From: Asaia bogorensis
Lineage (GTDB): Bacteria; Pseudomonadota; Alphaproteobacteria; Acetobacterales; Acetobacteraceae
Length of the DNA stretch: 64,000 bases
Assembly (NCBI GenBank): GCA_945868845.1
Contig: CAMBMS010000011.1
Coordinates: forward strand, 1-64,000
Direction of reading: 5' to 3'
Shown piece by piece: positions 44,673 through 54,494 of the stretch (positions are counted from its first letter, which is position 1; every line of letters begins with the position of its first letter). The notes under the pieces were generated by a model, which was given only the letters and a program-made list of their open reading frames with translations, was not told the origin of the DNA and ran no database searches. Made by a program: the position numbers and the translations under genes.

Positions 44673-45365
44673 GATCGGGGCGTTTTTTGGCAGGCAAGGA
44701 CTGGGCCATATCAACCCTGCCCGGTAGTGCCCAGACTTGACGAGCCATCACCGCGAACCAGGCGAGCAACGAGACGGAAATCACGAGCAGGTTGGCGCTA
44801 TCCGCGAATATGGATAGCGGCACAAGCAGCGGCAGCAGGACCCCCCAGTTCGATGCCGGGAAGCCCCTCATCCAGCGCCTGGTGCGATTAGAGAAACAGC
44901 AGCGCGCCGCACATCGCAGCCGGCAGATCGTAGGGGAACGCATAGGGCGTGACGAGAAACGTGCCAACCAACGTCGCCGCGCGTGCGAGAGCATTCATCG
45001 CTGACGCTTAGTCGGCACCGGCCCGGCTGCAAGCGATCCAGATCCTGGCACAGACCGCCAGCGCGACCCCCAATTTTTCCAACTGCGCTAACAGAATCCG
45101 CCCCCCAGCAAGCGCCCGCCCACCGCGACGGCGCCATGATGGGTAGCAACTGGTGCTGGCTGTCGGCGATCTGTGCTGCATGGCCAGTGATCTTGTGCAG
45201 TCAGTCCCCCCAGAAAGACTGCCGCTCCATCAGCATCAAGGTGCAAGCATCAGCGCACCGGATAGAAACCCGGTCTGGCCGTAAACCGCGTTCAGCACGA
45301 CCGCGAGCGCCAGCAGCAGCGTCAGCAGCCAGAGCGGATGGTGCAGCAGACGATACGCTGTCCAC
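44673..45365 (-). pseudogene. GT87 (DUF2029) mannosyltransferase-like remnant
   Basis: On the minus strand a membrane-protein reading appears in pieces: YRLLHHPLWLLTLLLALAVV and LNAVYGQTGFLSGALML (45360-45245), where GQTGFLSGALML is a hallmark of the DUF2029 glycosyltransferases. After a damaged gap comes LARAATLVGTFLVTPYAFPY with DLPAAMCGALLFL, then LPLLVPLSIFADSANLLVIS in another frame. N-terminal and central parts, including the donor site, are gone. Enzymes of this family add mannose or arabinose from lipid donors to surface polymers. Confidence 0.6.
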
Positions 45366-45457
45366 CGGAAACCCTCGTCGGAGGGGCCACGAAGCCACAC
45401 TCCCCGCTGGGATTGTGCGTAAAGCCACGTTCCCCGCGGTTCATCGCGGTAAGGGCG

Positions 45458-47023
45458 TTAGCCGGGCTGGCGTCGCGGGCCAGCCCCCGCCGTCAGCGGC
45501 AACGGCACCCAGTGGCGGGCTTCGCGGCTTTGGATCAGCAGCAGCACGGTCCGGCGGCTCTGCTGCTTTCGCAGCGTCTCCAGCCGCTTCTGCGCGTCGG
45601 CGGGCGAATTGACCTCCTCCTGCTGCATTTCCATGATCACGTCACCCGGCTTCAACCCGCGCTCCGCGGCGGCGGAGCCGGCAGTGACCTCGGTGATCAC
45701 CACGCCTTTCAGGTCGTCGGCGAGCTGAAATTTCTCCCGCATGGCGGCGCTGATTGGCGCCACCAGCAGCCCGAGGCCCGTCAGTTCGGTGCCGCGTGTG
45801 TCGTCCTCGCGCTTTTTCGGCGCGGCGGACTGCTGGTCGACGGGAAGTTCACCGATGACGATCGGCAGCGTGATCTCCTTGCCGTCACGCCAGACGGTGA
45901 CGGGCACTTGCTGGCCGATCACAGTTTCGGCGACGACACGGGGCAAGTTGCGCATTTCCTTCACATCCTGGTTGTTAAACCGAATGACGATGTCGCCGGG
46001 ACGGATCTTACCCTTGTCGGCGGGGCCGCCCTCATTGGTGCCGGCGATCATCGCGCCAATGGCTTCCTTTAGCCCGACGCTTTCGGCGATTTCCGCCGTC
46101 ACCTGTTGGATACGCACACCCAGCCAGCCGCGTCGCGCCTGGCCGAATTCGCGCAGCTGCGCGATCACATTCTTGGCCAAGTTGGCGGGCACCGCGAAGC
46201 CGATGCCGATGGAACCGCCGGAGCGCGAATAAATTGCCGTGTTGATGCCGATCACCTCGCCTTTCATGTTGAACAGGGGCCCGCCCGAGTTCCCCTGGTT
46301 GATGGGGGCATCGGTCTGGATGAACTCGTCATAGGGGCCGGAGCGGATATCGCGCTGCAAGGCGGAGACGATGCCCGCCGTGACGGTGCCGCCCAGGCCG
46401 AACGGATTGCCGATCGCCAGAACCCAGTCGCCGACGCGCGCGGTGGCGCTGTCGGCGAATGCCACGGCGGTGAGCGGCTTTTCCGGGGTCACGCGCAGCA
46501 GCGCCAGATCCAGCCGCTCATCGCGACCGACTAATTTGGCCTTGAGCTTGGTGTTGTCCGATAGGATCACGGTGATCTCGTCGGCGCCATCGATAACATG
46601 GTTATTCGTTACGATCAGCCCGGCGGTATCGATCACGAAGCCGGAGCCGAGGCTTTGTGACCGCCGTTCGGGGGTTTCGGGACGCTCCCCTCGCCCAGGA
46701 GACTCCCCGCGTGGCGCAGGCCGGGAGCCGGGCGGGCGATTGCGCTCCATGAACTCCTTAAAGAATTGCTCAAACGGGGAGCCGGGCGGCAGGCCCGGCA
46801 GCTCCGGCCCGCCGGCGCGCGCCTGGCCATTGGTGGCGGTCGAGATATTGACCACAGCGGGCAGCAATTTCGCCGCCAGGTCGGCAAAGCTTTCCGGCGC
46901 GCCGCGCGCCAGGGCCGGGCCAGGGCCGATGGCCGTAAGACCCGGCACGACCAGCGCGGCGGCCAGAGCCGTGGAGATAGCCAGCAGGGAGCCACGCAGG
47001 GTGCGGGACGGAAGCAGGCGCAT
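45458..47023 (-). CDS. degP: Periplasmic serine endopeptidase DegP/HtrA (Do family)
   Basis: The 521-residue protease has a cleavable-type signal (LLAISTALAAALVVPGL, ending at ALA-RGA about residue 40). The trypsin-like domain has the complete triad: His in IVTNNHVIDGAD, Asp in RDERLDLALLRV and Ser in INQGNSGGPLFN (about 230). Two PDZ domains follow, one with RGWLGVRIQQVTAEIAESVG and one with ITEVTAGSAAAERGLKPGDV. A Pro/Gly/Arg-rich loop between N-terminus and core (PPGSRPAPRGESPGR) is the LA-loop position. It lies immediately downstream of hflK-hflC, the usual alphaproteobacterial order. Confidence 0.95.
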   Translation of the reverse strand: MRLLPSRTLRGSLLAISTALAAALVVPGLTAIGPGPALARGAPESFADLAAKLLPAVVNISTATNGQARAGGPELPGLPPGSPFEQFFKEFMERNRPPGSRPAPRGESPGRGERPETPERRSQSLGSGFVIDTAGLIVTNNHVIDGADEITVILSDNTKLKAKLVGRDERLDLALLRVTPEKPLTAVAFADSATARVGDWVLAIGNPFGLGGTVTAGIVSALQRDIRSGPYDEFIQTDAPINQGNSGGPLFNMKGEVIGINTAIYSRSGGSIGIGFAVPANLAKNVIAQLREFGQARRGWLGVRIQQVTAEIAESVGLKEAIGAMIAGTNEGGPADKGKIRPGDIVIRFNNQDVKEMRNLPRVVAETVIGQQVPVTVWRDGKEITLPIVIGELPVDQQSAAPKKREDDTRGTELTGLGLLVAPISAAMREKFQLADDLKGVVITEVTAGSAAAERGLKPGDVIMEMQQEEVNSPADAQKRLETLRKQQSRRTVLLLIQSREARHWVPLPLTAGAGPRRQPG

Positions 47024-47164
47024 CTAGGTTAGGCTCCTGAAACGCAAGGCATGAGCGGGATACGCAGTCGGCCTTTGTCGACGATATGGGGATGGCGGTT
47101 ACCGCCGGCAAACTAATTCGTGGTCATGATTCAGTCGCCGGGCGGTAACCTTGGTCGCGGCCGT

Positions 47165-48043
47165 TCAACGTGTCTCCGCCGTGGGTGCCGTGCGCAGGAA
47201 TTTCAGGAAATCCGCCTCCGGACTCAGGATCATGCGCGTGGCGCCATTGCCCATCGCCTCCCGATAGGCCTGCATGGTGCGCCAGGCGACAAAGAAATTC
47301 TGGTCCGCGCCGAAGGCTTTGTTATAGATTCGCGTCGCGTCCCCCTCGCCCTCGCCGCGCAGCCGCTCGGCATTCGCATTGGCCTCGGCGAGCAGGATCG
47401 TGCGATCAAGCTCAGCATCGGCGCGGACGCGCTGCGCGCCCTCCGCCCCTTCTGCGCGCGCCTGGCGGGCAATACGCTCGCGTTCCGATTGCATGCGCGC
47501 CAGGATCGCCTGCGTGTTGCCTTCCGGCAGATCGGCGCGACGGATGCGCACATCGTCCACCACGATGCCGAAGACTTTCATCTCCTCGTTTACCTGTGCG
47601 CGGACCGTCGTCATGATGCGCGTGCGATCGTTCGACAGCACCGAGAGCAGGGCGCTATTGCCCAGCACCCGGCGTAGGCTGGAGGAGACGACGGAGTTTA
47701 ACCGCGCCCGGATGCCGGCTTCCGTGCCGCCCACCGACTGGTAATATTGCAGCGGGTTGGTGATGCGGAACACGGTGAAGCTATCGACGATCAACCGACG
47801 CTGATCACCCAGGATCACTTCCTCGCCGGGCAATTCGATGGTGAGGGCTCGGCGATCGAAGCTGAGCACGTTCTGGATGAACGGAATTTTCGTATGAAGG
47901 CCGGGCTGGTCGATCGGACGCACGGGGCGGCCCAGCTGTACGATGAGAACCTGTTCGGTCATACCTACGGTGAACAAGCTCTGGGTGAGCGTGGCGGTCC
48001 CCAGGCCAAGCAACACGATCAGGGCGGCGAGGGCGCGGTTCAT
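47165..48043 (-). CDS. hflC: FtsH modulator HflC
   Basis: HflC and HflK form the periplasm-facing SPFH cage around the FtsH membrane protease. The 292-residue protein has one N-terminal membrane helix (ALAALIVLLGLGTATLTQSLF) and an SPFH domain with VLIVQLGRPVRPIDQPGLHT, QNVLSFDRRALTIELPGEEV and VDSFTVFRITNPLQYYQSVG. The C-terminal coiled coil with AEANANAERLRGEGEGDATR is typical. Its start overlaps the hflK stop by four bases, so the two are co-translated. Confidence 0.94.
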   Translation of the reverse strand: MNRALAALIVLLGLGTATLTQSLFTVGMTEQVLIVQLGRPVRPIDQPGLHTKIPFIQNVLSFDRRALTIELPGEEVILGDQRRLIVDSFTVFRITNPLQYYQSVGGTEAGIRARLNSVVSSSLRRVLGNSALLSVLSNDRTRIMTTVRAQVNEEMKVFGIVVDDVRIRRADLPEGNTQAILARMQSERERIARQARAEGAEGAQRVRADAELDRTILLAEANANAERLRGEGEGDATRIYNKAFGADQNFFVAWRTMQAYREAMGNGATRMILSPEADFLKFLRTAPTAETR

Positions 48044-49296
48044 CGGTTGCCTCCGCGCTGTTGTTGCGGTTGGGGTTGCGCTGGCGGCTGTCGTGCCGGC
48101 GCGGCAGGGCGGGCACCATCGCCCAGCGGCAGGAAGGGCACCAGCCCGCGCACATTATCATCCACTACCACGGTCTGCGAATTTGCCAGCACGTCCTGCA
48201 TTGTCTCGATATACATCCGTTTTAAGGTCAGATCCTTCGCATCCTGATAGGCTTTCAGCACACTGGTGAAACGCTGCGCCTGGCCAGTGGCCTGGGCAAC
48301 AGTGGACTGACGGAATCCCTCGGCCTCGGCCATGATACGCGCGACATCGCCGCGCGCGCGCGGGATGATGTCATTGCGGTAAGACTCGGCTTCGTTGCGC
48401 AGCCGCTCGGAATCGGTATTCGCGCGCTGCACGTCGCGGAAGCTGTCGATCACCGCAACCGGCGGATCCACTTTCTGCAGCTGCACCTGGGTGATTTCCA
48501 CGCCGGTTTTGTACTGATCCAAATTCTGCTGAGTTTCCTTCAACACTTCTGTCTCAATCTGCTGGCGTAATTCGGTCAGTGCGCTTTGGATGGGCGTGCG
48601 CCCGATCACTTCGCGCATGGCGCTTTCCGCCACCGCCTTCACCAGCCCGGCCGGACTGCGCGTGTTGAACAGATATTCGGGCGCGGTGCGGATGCGCCAG
48701 AACACAGCGAAATCGATATCGACGATGTTCTCATCGCCGGTCAGCATCAGGCTTTCTTCGGGCACATTGCGATCTGCCATGTCGCGGCCTGCTTGCTGGA
48801 TACGTGTGTCGGCGCCAACCGAGCGATAGCCGACTTCGGTGCGGTTCACGCGGGTAACGGGTGGCTTCAGCACATCTTCGACTGGCCAGGGGAAACGGTA
48901 ATTCAGGCCGGGGCCGACCTGCCGGTCGAAGGCCCCGAAGCGCAGCACGATGCCCAACTCATCCGGCTGGACACGAAAAAATCCTGAAGACAGCCACAGC
49001 ACGACCGCGCCAATGCCGAGCAGCGCCAACCCCCGCGCGCCACCCGCACCACCCGGTAGCAGGCGGCGAATGAACGCCTGTGCCTGGGCGATGACCTGAT
49101 CCAGATCGGGCATTTGCTGGCCACCCGGGCCGCGCGGCCCGGACCCGCCAGGGCCAGGGCCTTGGCCCCACGGCCCGCCCGAAGGTCCACCGGGACGCTG
49201 GCCGCCGCCATTGCCGCCACCAGATGAGCCGCCACCTTGCTGCCCGCCGGGGGGCGTGCCCCAGGGTCCGTGACCGCCATGATTATCCGAAGGCAT
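48040..49296 (-). CDS. hflK: FtsH modulator HflK
   Basis: The ATG at 49296 gives 418 residues starting MPSDNHGGHGPWGTPPGG; a longer frame from 49368 is unlikely. A cytoplasmic Gly/Pro/Gln-rich tail of about 55 residues is followed by the membrane helix (GLALLGIGAVVLWLSSGFF) and the SPFH domain with VQPDELGIVLRFGAFDRQVG and PGLNYRFPWPVEDV. MLTGDENIVDIDFAVFWRI and the late coiled coil are also standard. The C-terminus is a low-complexity Pro/Gln stretch ending RGGNR. hflK-hflC-degP form one leftward operon. Confidence 0.94.
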   Translation of the reverse strand: MPSDNHGGHGPWGTPPGGQQGGGSSGGGNGGGQRPGGPSGGPWGQGPGPGGSGPRGPGGQQMPDLDQVIAQAQAFIRRLLPGGAGGARGLALLGIGAVVLWLSSGFFRVQPDELGIVLRFGAFDRQVGPGLNYRFPWPVEDVLKPPVTRVNRTEVGYRSVGADTRIQQAGRDMADRNVPEESLMLTGDENIVDIDFAVFWRIRTAPEYLFNTRSPAGLVKAVAESAMREVIGRTPIQSALTELRQQIETEVLKETQQNLDQYKTGVEITQVQLQKVDPPVAVIDSFRDVQRANTDSERLRNEAESYRNDIIPRARGDVARIMAEAEGFRQSTVAQATGQAQRFTSVLKAYQDAKDLTLKRMYIETMQDVLANSQTVVVDDNVRGLVPFLPLGDGARPAAPARQPPAQPQPQQQRGGNR

Positions 49297-49415
49297 TGGG
49301 TAGATTGCTCCTATGGTCAGCCCGGCGTTAGCGGGGCAGTGGTTGGCGTGGCCATGCTTATGCGCCATATCCAGGCGCGCCGCATCATCACGGTCTTTAG
49401 AAAGTTTGCAACCGC

Positions 49416-50558
49416 ATGGTCAATGCACCCCCCCCTACCACGCAAATCCTGCGCGACGCCCTGCGCAAGATCATCGATCCGGCTTCCGGTCAGGATATCG
49501 TCACTGCCGGGCTGGTCGAGGGGGTCGAGTTGCGCAATGGCCTCGTGCAGGTCGCGCTGCTAACGGATCGCGCCCAGGCGGCGGCAATGGAGCCCGTGTG
49601 CAGGGAAGTAGAGCTGCTGCTGGCCGGCGTGCCCGGCGTCACCAATGCCACCGCCGTACTGACCGCGCACAAGACCGCCCCCACGAAGCCCAACGCCCCC
49701 GCGGCCGGGCACGCGCATGCCCCGGGCCACGCGCACACCCCGAAGGCCCCGCTGTTAATGGAAGGTGTGCGCGCCATTGTCGCTGTCGCTTCGGGCAAGG
49801 GCGGCGTCGGAAAATCCACCGTGGCGGTCAATCTCGCCGTCGCGCTGGCGCGCCAGGGTCGCAGCGTCGGGCTGCTGGACGCCGATATATACGGCCCGTC
49901 CTTGCCCCGCATGCTGGGCCTGAACCGTAAGCCGCAGATCAAGGACGGCAAAATGATCCCCCTCGCCGCCTGGGGGCTGAAGGCCATGTCCATCGGTTTT
50001 TTAGTAGAGGAGGAAACCCCGATGATCTGGCGCGGCCCGATGGTGATGGGAGCGCTGGAACAAATGCTTGGTCAGGTGGATTGGGGTGTGCTGGACATTC
50101 TGATCGTCGACATGCCCCCCGGGACCGGGGACGCGCAATTGACAATGTCGCAGCGCGTGGCACTGACCGGCGCGGTGATCGTCTCCACGCCGCAGGACAT
50201 CGCTCTGATTGATGCCCGCCGGGCGGTGAAAATGTTTGAAAAAGTCCACGTGCCCACGCTCGGACTGGTGGAAAACATGTCGTTCTATTGCTGTCCCAAT
50301 TGCGGCCATCGCGTTGAATTGTTCGGCCATGGCGGCGCACGGCAGGAAGCGCATCGCATGGGCGCGCCCTTCCTCGGTGCCGTGCCGCTGCTGCTGGAGA
50401 TCCGCGCCACGTCGGACGCTGGTACTCCCGTCGTTGCCGCGGCCCCGGATGGCGAGGCCGCCCGCGCCTTCGCCGATCTGGCCGACAATGTATGGTTGCA
50501 GGTGGAACGTAAGCGCAGCACCGCCGCGCTCGGTCCCCGTATCGTCATTAACGAATAG
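49416..50558 (+). CDS. apbC: Mrp/ApbC Fe-S cluster carrier ATPase
   Basis: ApbC (Mrp) transfers [4Fe-4S] clusters to apo-enzymes with ATP hydrolysis. The 380-residue product has an N-terminal DUF59 (MIP18-like) domain with LRKIIDPASGQDIVTAGLVE, a His/Ala/Pro-rich linker (AGHAHAPGHAHTPKAP, about 91-106), the deviant Walker A VASGKGGVGKSTVAVNLA (about 121-138) and the cluster-binding C-x2-C in MSFYCCPNCGHRVELFG (about 288-304). Walker B is in ILIVDMPPGTGD. It is divergent from hflK. Confidence 0.94.
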   Translation: MVNAPPPTTQILRDALRKIIDPASGQDIVTAGLVEGVELRNGLVQVALLTDRAQAAAMEPVCREVELLLAGVPGVTNATAVLTAHKTAPTKPNAPAAGHAHAPGHAHTPKAPLLMEGVRAIVAVASGKGGVGKSTVAVNLAVALARQGRSVGLLDADIYGPSLPRMLGLNRKPQIKDGKMIPLAAWGLKAMSIGFLVEEETPMIWRGPMVMGALEQMLGQVDWGVLDILIVDMPPGTGDAQLTMSQRVALTGAVIVSTPQDIALIDARRAVKMFEKVHVPTLGLVENMSFYCCPNCGHRVELFGHGGARQEAHRMGAPFLGAVPLLLEIRATSDAGTPVVAAAPDGEAARAFADLADNVWLQVERKRSTAALGPRIVINE

Positions 50559-51033
50559 AGGCCTTGTCGCTGATGCTCGGTCACGGCGCCGGCCCGCTCT
50601 CTTACCCGAGAAATGAATAATCGCGCTTTATGACGGACCGGACACAACTTGGCTGTCCCCCACAGGCGATGATTTTCAAACGGATACGAAAGACCATAGT
50701 GTCCAGGGACCGATCCGCCGGATCGCCGTCACGATGCAGCACAGAGCAGGACTAGGGCGTTGCGATCCATGGGCTCCTCAGGATTTTTCATCAGCAGGAA
50801 TAGGACCCCGTATGCCGCAGCGGTCAGCCCCACCGCCTTGCCATCGGCGTTCAGGAGATCCCAGCGCCATGCAATCCTTCGGTGGCAGCATCAGCGCGGT
50901 CAACGGTAAGAACGGCGCGGTGTTTATCCTGAAATTCCGTACGGGTAAGGCGACCGACCAAAAATCCGACGCCGGAATTCAGATGGGCAGTCCAGTCGAA
51001 AACCAACCGGCTCTCAGAAACCAGGAGGCACCC
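50559..51033. other. Gap without a recognised gene
   Basis: About 475 bases separate apbC from tlpA. A minus-strand reading with WDLLNADGKAVGLTAAAYGV followed by LFLLMKNPEEPMDRNALVLL (about 50870-50740) looks like a membrane-protein fragment, but it has no start, is interrupted, and I cannot assign a family. No tRNA, terminator with T-run or repeat was seen. Most likely another decayed gene. Confidence 0.35.
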
Positions 51034-51579
51034 TCATCCCACCAACCGCAGAATCCGTTGCGCTACTGCTGGGCGGGACCAGTCCGCCGCGCCATCCAGC
51101 CGGGCGCATTGGCGGCCCTGCCTGTCGATGACCACCGTCGCCGGAATGCCCTTCACATCGAACGCCCGCGCTGCCGCCCCCTTCGGGTCCAGCAACACAG
51201 GCAGGCCGGAGATCGCGTGCCCCTCGTAAAACCGCCGCACCGCCGCAATCCCGCCGCGATCGGACGATAATGGCATCACTGCGACATCATGCGGCGCCAG
51301 CGTGCGCGCCAACGCGGCCAGTGCCGGCATCTCGGCGACGCACGGCGCGCACCAAGTAGCCCAAAAATTCAGCACCATGCCGCGGCCCTTGAATTCGCCC
51401 AGGCGGCGCTCCGTGCCGTTCTGCTGGGTGAAGGCAATATCCGGTGGGGTAACGGGCGGCATCAGCTGGGTCAGGTCCGCGTCCGGCAGTTCGTCCGCGG
51501 CCAAAAGTTTGCGCGCGATCAACGGTGAAGCTAGGCTTCCGCAACCCGCCAGGGCCGCCCGGCGGGTCAGCACGCGCAT
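51034..51579 (-). CDS. tlpA: TlpA-like thiol-disulfide reductase
   Basis: The ATG at 51579 gives 181 residues. The start [20 protein letters not shown] resembles a Tat/lipoprotein-type signal: twin Arg and a Cys in LAGCGS. The thioredoxin domain has [20 protein letters not shown] (C-x2-C at about 79-82), [38 protein letters not shown] and the cis-Pro in GIPATVVID. TlpA keeps periplasmic thiols reduced, chiefly for cytochrome oxidase and c-type cytochromes. Divergent from argH with starts 15 bases apart, the order common in alphaproteobacteria. Confidence 0.9.
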   Translation of the reverse strand: MRVLTRRAALAGCGSLASPLIARKLLAADELPDADLTQLMPPVTPPDIAFTQQNGTERRLGEFKGRGMVLNFWATWCAPCVAEMPALAALARTLAPHDVAVMPLSSDRGGIAAVRRFYEGHAISGLPVLLDPKGAAARAFDVKGIPATVVIDRQGRQCARLDGAADWSRPAVAQRILRLVG

Positions 51580-51594
51580 AACGGATTTTCTCCA

Positions 51595-53019
51595 GTGACC
51601 GACGCTCCTGAACGCCGAAACGTCGCCGCCAACGTCCAATGGGGCGGGCGCTTTGCTGCCGGGCCGGCGGCGATCATGCAGGAGATCAACGCCTCCATCG
51701 GCTTCGACCGGGAACTGTGGCGGCAGGACATTCGCGGCTCCCTCGCCCATGCGGCGATGCTGGCAAAGATCGGGTTGCTGTCCCCGGAAGATGAGCGTGC
51801 GATCCGCGCCGGTCTAGGGGCGATTGCCGAGGAAATCGAGGCCGGGCGCTTTCCCTTCGTGGAAGCGCTGGAGGACATCCACATGAATATCGAGGCGCGC
51901 CTGTCGGAACGCATTGGCGAGGCCGGCAAGCGTTTACACACCGCGCGCAGCCGCAACGATCAGGTGGCGGTGGATTTTCGTCTCTGGGTACGCGATGCGA
52001 TCGACGGAATTTCGGCGCAGATCACCGATGTGATGGATGCGCTGGTAACCCGCGCGGAGGCCCATACGGCGGACCCGATGCCCGGCTTTACCCATCTGCA
52101 AACGGCGCAGCCTGTCACTTTCGGTCATCACCTGCTCGCCTATGTGGAAATGCTTGCCCGCGATCGCTCCCGTCTTGCCGATTGCCGCAAGCGGCTGAAT
52201 GAATCGCCGCTCGGTTCGGCGGCGCTGGCCGGTACTTCTTTCCCGATCGACCGCGACGCGACGGCCGCCGCGCTCGGCTTCGACCGTCCCACCGCCAATT
52301 CGATGGACGCGGTGTCGGATCGGGATTTTGCCCTGGAATATCTCTCGGCGACGGCAATCTCGGCCATGCACCTGTCCCGTTTGGCGGAAGAAATCATCAT
52401 CTGGTGCAGTGCGCCGTTCGGCTTTATCCGTCTTTCCGATGCCTTCACCACCGGCAGTTCCATCATGCCGCAAAAGAAAAACCCGGATGCGGCGGAGCTG
52501 GTGCGCGGCAAGACCGGCCGTATCACAGGCGCGCTGGTCGGTTTGCTGATGGTGATGAAAGGCCTGCCCATGGCCTATTCCAAGGATATGCAGGAGGACA
52601 AGGAGCCGGTCTTCGACGCGACGAAAGCCTGGGCACTTTCTCTCGCCGCCATGGCCGGCATGGTGCGCGACATGATGCCCGATACCGAACGCATGCGCCA
52701 ATGCGCCGGCGCCGGCTTTGCCACCGCGACGGATCTGGCCGACTGGCTGGTGCGGGTGCTGAAACTGCCGTTCCGCGACGCCCATCACGTGACCGGTCGG
52801 CTGGTCGCGCTGGCGGAGGGCAAGGGCGTTGATCTCGCCGGGCTGAGCCTGGCAGAAATGCAGGCGGTGGAAGCGGGGATCACGGCCGATATTTTTTCAG
52901 CCCTGACGGTCGATGCTTCCGTCGCCTCACGCACCAGCTACGGCGGCACGGCGCCTGCACGCGTGGCCGCTCAGGCCGCGCGGTGGCGTGCGATTCTGGC
53001 GAAGGAGTCCAGCACATGA
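51595..53019 (+). CDS. argH: Argininosuccinate lyase
   Basis: ArgH makes arginine and fumarate, the last step of arginine synthesis. The 474-residue enzyme starts at a GTG (51595). [20 protein letters not shown] is the N-terminal block, [20 protein letters not shown] carries the first conserved region, and [20 protein letters not shown] the catalytic His. The superfamily signature is [20 protein letters not shown] (about 285-304), with the catalytic Ser in its loop. Complete. Its stop overlaps the ATG of the small lipoprotein gene. Confidence 0.96.
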   Translation: MTDAPERRNVAANVQWGGRFAAGPAAIMQEINASIGFDRELWRQDIRGSLAHAAMLAKIGLLSPEDERAIRAGLGAIAEEIEAGRFPFVEALEDIHMNIEARLSERIGEAGKRLHTARSRNDQVAVDFRLWVRDAIDGISAQITDVMDALVTRAEAHTADPMPGFTHLQTAQPVTFGHHLLAYVEMLARDRSRLADCRKRLNESPLGSAALAGTSFPIDRDATAAALGFDRPTANSMDAVSDRDFALEYLSATAISAMHLSRLAEEIIIWCSAPFGFIRLSDAFTTGSSIMPQKKNPDAAELVRGKTGRITGALVGLLMVMKGLPMAYSKDMQEDKEPVFDATKAWALSLAAMAGMVRDMMPDTERMRQCAGAGFATATDLADWLVRVLKLPFRDAHHVTGRLVALAEGKGVDLAGLSLAEMQAVEAGITADIFSALTVDASVASRTSYGGTAPARVAAQAARWRAILAKESST

Positions 53020-53144
53020 AAATCTTACTCGCACTGGCCCTGCTGAGTGTGCTGAGCCTGTCGGCCTGCGGCAAGAAAGGTGCGCCCAGCCCAGCCGGCC
53101 CGGTTGAGAATATTTCCTACCCGCGCACCTATCCGGCGCGCTGA
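53016..53144 (+). CDS. lptM: Small lipoprotein, LptM/YifL type
   Basis: A 42-residue gene starts in an ATGA overlap with argH. The sequence has a lipoprotein signal [18 protein letters not shown] with lipobox LSAC and a short mature part starting [20 protein letters not shown]-x-KG-x-P is the signature of LptM/YifL proteins, which help LptD assemble at the outer membrane. It is followed after 15 bases by lysA, the usual argH-lipoprotein-lysA order. Short enough to be missed by most callers. Confidence 0.88.
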   Translation: MKILLALALLSVLSLSACGKKGAPSPAGPVENISYPRTYPAR

Positions 53145-53159
53145 CAGGCGCCGCGTCCC

Positions 53160-54494
53160 ATGGCCACACCCACGCCCGTTTCCGACCAACCCGATCCCGA
53201 TACGAGCGCGCTGATCGCCGCGCGGGCGCATCTGTCGCTGCATGCGCATGACGGGCTTTGCCTGGAGGATGTGCCGCTAGCGCAGATCGCGCGCGAGCTC
53301 GGCACGCCGACCTGGGTCTATGGCGCCGGCACCATCCGCATGCGCCTCGCCACCTTGCAAGCCGCGCTGAAAGCCGCCGCTCTGGACGCGCAGGTGCATT
53401 ACGCGGTGAAAGCCAACGACCATCTCGCTGTGCTGCGCGTGATGGCGGTCGGTGGCGCTGGTGCCGATGTGGTCAGCGCCGGTGAATTTCTGCGCGCCCG
53501 CGAGGCTGGAATTACGGCCGATCACATCGTCTTTTCCGGCGTCGGCAAAAGTGCGTCGGAACTGCGCCTCGCGCTGGAACACGACATCGCGCAGATCAAT
53601 GTCGAAAGCGCTGAGGAGTTGGACATGCTATCGGAGATCGCCGCCGGCATGGGTCGGGTGGCGCGCGTGGCGCTGCGGGTGAACCCCGATGTCGATGCCG
53701 GCACGCATGCGAAGATCAGCACCGGGCGCGCGCAAGACAAATTCGGTATTTCGTATGTGGATATCCCGTCCCTATACGCCCACGCGGCGAGCTTGCCTGG
53801 TATTCGCCCGGTGGGCATCGCTACCCATATCGGCAGCCAGATTCTTTCCCTTGCCCCGTATCGCGCCGCCTATGCGCGGATGGCCGATCTCGTCCGCGCG
53901 TTGCGGGCGGCGGGGCAAACGGTCGAAAGCGTCGATTGCGGCGGTGGCCTGGGCATTTGCTACCGCGATGAGCCTGGCCTGAACCCGGCCGCCCTGGCCG
54001 GCGCGCTGCGGGCCAGTTTCGGCGATCTCGGCGTGACGCTGATCCTGGAACCAGGCCGCTGGCTGGTGGGCCCGGCTGGCGTGCTGCTGGCCACCGTGGT
54101 GCTGGTCAAGCAGGCACAAGGCACACGCTTCGTTGTGCTGGACGCGGCGATGAACGATCTGGTGCGCCCGGCGATGTATGACGCCTGGCATGCCATCCTG
54201 CCGCTGTCGCCGGTCAGCGCGCTGGGGCCGACAAGCCCTGTCGATATCGTGGGCCCGGTCTGCGAAACGGGCGATACCTTTGCGCGCTCCCGCGCTATGG
54301 CGGGGGTGGCGGCGGGGGATTTCGTGGCCTTGCTTGACGCGGGGGCATATGGTGCGGTCATGAGCTCAACCTACAATGCGCGGCCCCTGGCGGCGGTGGC
54401 GATGGTGGATGGGGCGCGCTGGGCGGTGATCCGTCCGCGGCAATCCCACCGTGACCTCTGGGCGCAGGAGTCACTGCCAAATTTCCTGTCATGA
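53160..54494 (+). CDS. lysA: Diaminopimelate decarboxylase
   Basis: LysA makes L-lysine from meso-diaminopimelate with PLP. The 444-residue fold-type III enzyme has the PLP lysine in VHYAVKANDHLAVLRVM (about 82-98), GADVVSAGEFLRAREAG, the His of the PLP face in GIATHIGSQILSL (about 220-232), ESVDCGGGLGICY as the phosphate loop, and the dimer-completing Cys/Asp in GPVCETGDTFA (about 364). Complete. It heads into a DUF4175 remnant whose ATG overlaps its stop. Confidence 0.95.
   Translation: MATPTPVSDQPDPDTSALIAARAHLSLHAHDGLCLEDVPLAQIARELGTPTWVYGAGTIRMRLATLQAALKAAALDAQVHYAVKANDHLAVLRVMAVGGAGADVVSAGEFLRAREAGITADHIVFSGVGKSASELRLALEHDIAQINVESAEELDMLSEIAAGMGRVARVALRVNPDVDAGTHAKISTGRAQDKFGISYVDIPSLYAHAASLPGIRPVGIATHIGSQILSLAPYRAAYARMADLVRALRAAGQTVESVDCGGGLGICYRDEPGLNPAALAGALRASFGDLGVTLILEPGRWLVGPAGVLLATVVLVKQAQGTRFVVLDAAMNDLVRPAMYDAWHAILPLSPVSALGPTSPVDIVGPVCETGDTFARSRAMAGVAAGDFVALLDAGAYGAVMSSTYNARPLAAVAMVDGARWAVIRPRQSHRDLWAQESLPNFLS

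Noticed and set aside
51934-52788. 284-codon minus-strand frame inside argH.
   Set aside because: His/Arg-rich shadow with no family pattern; argH is complete on the other strand.
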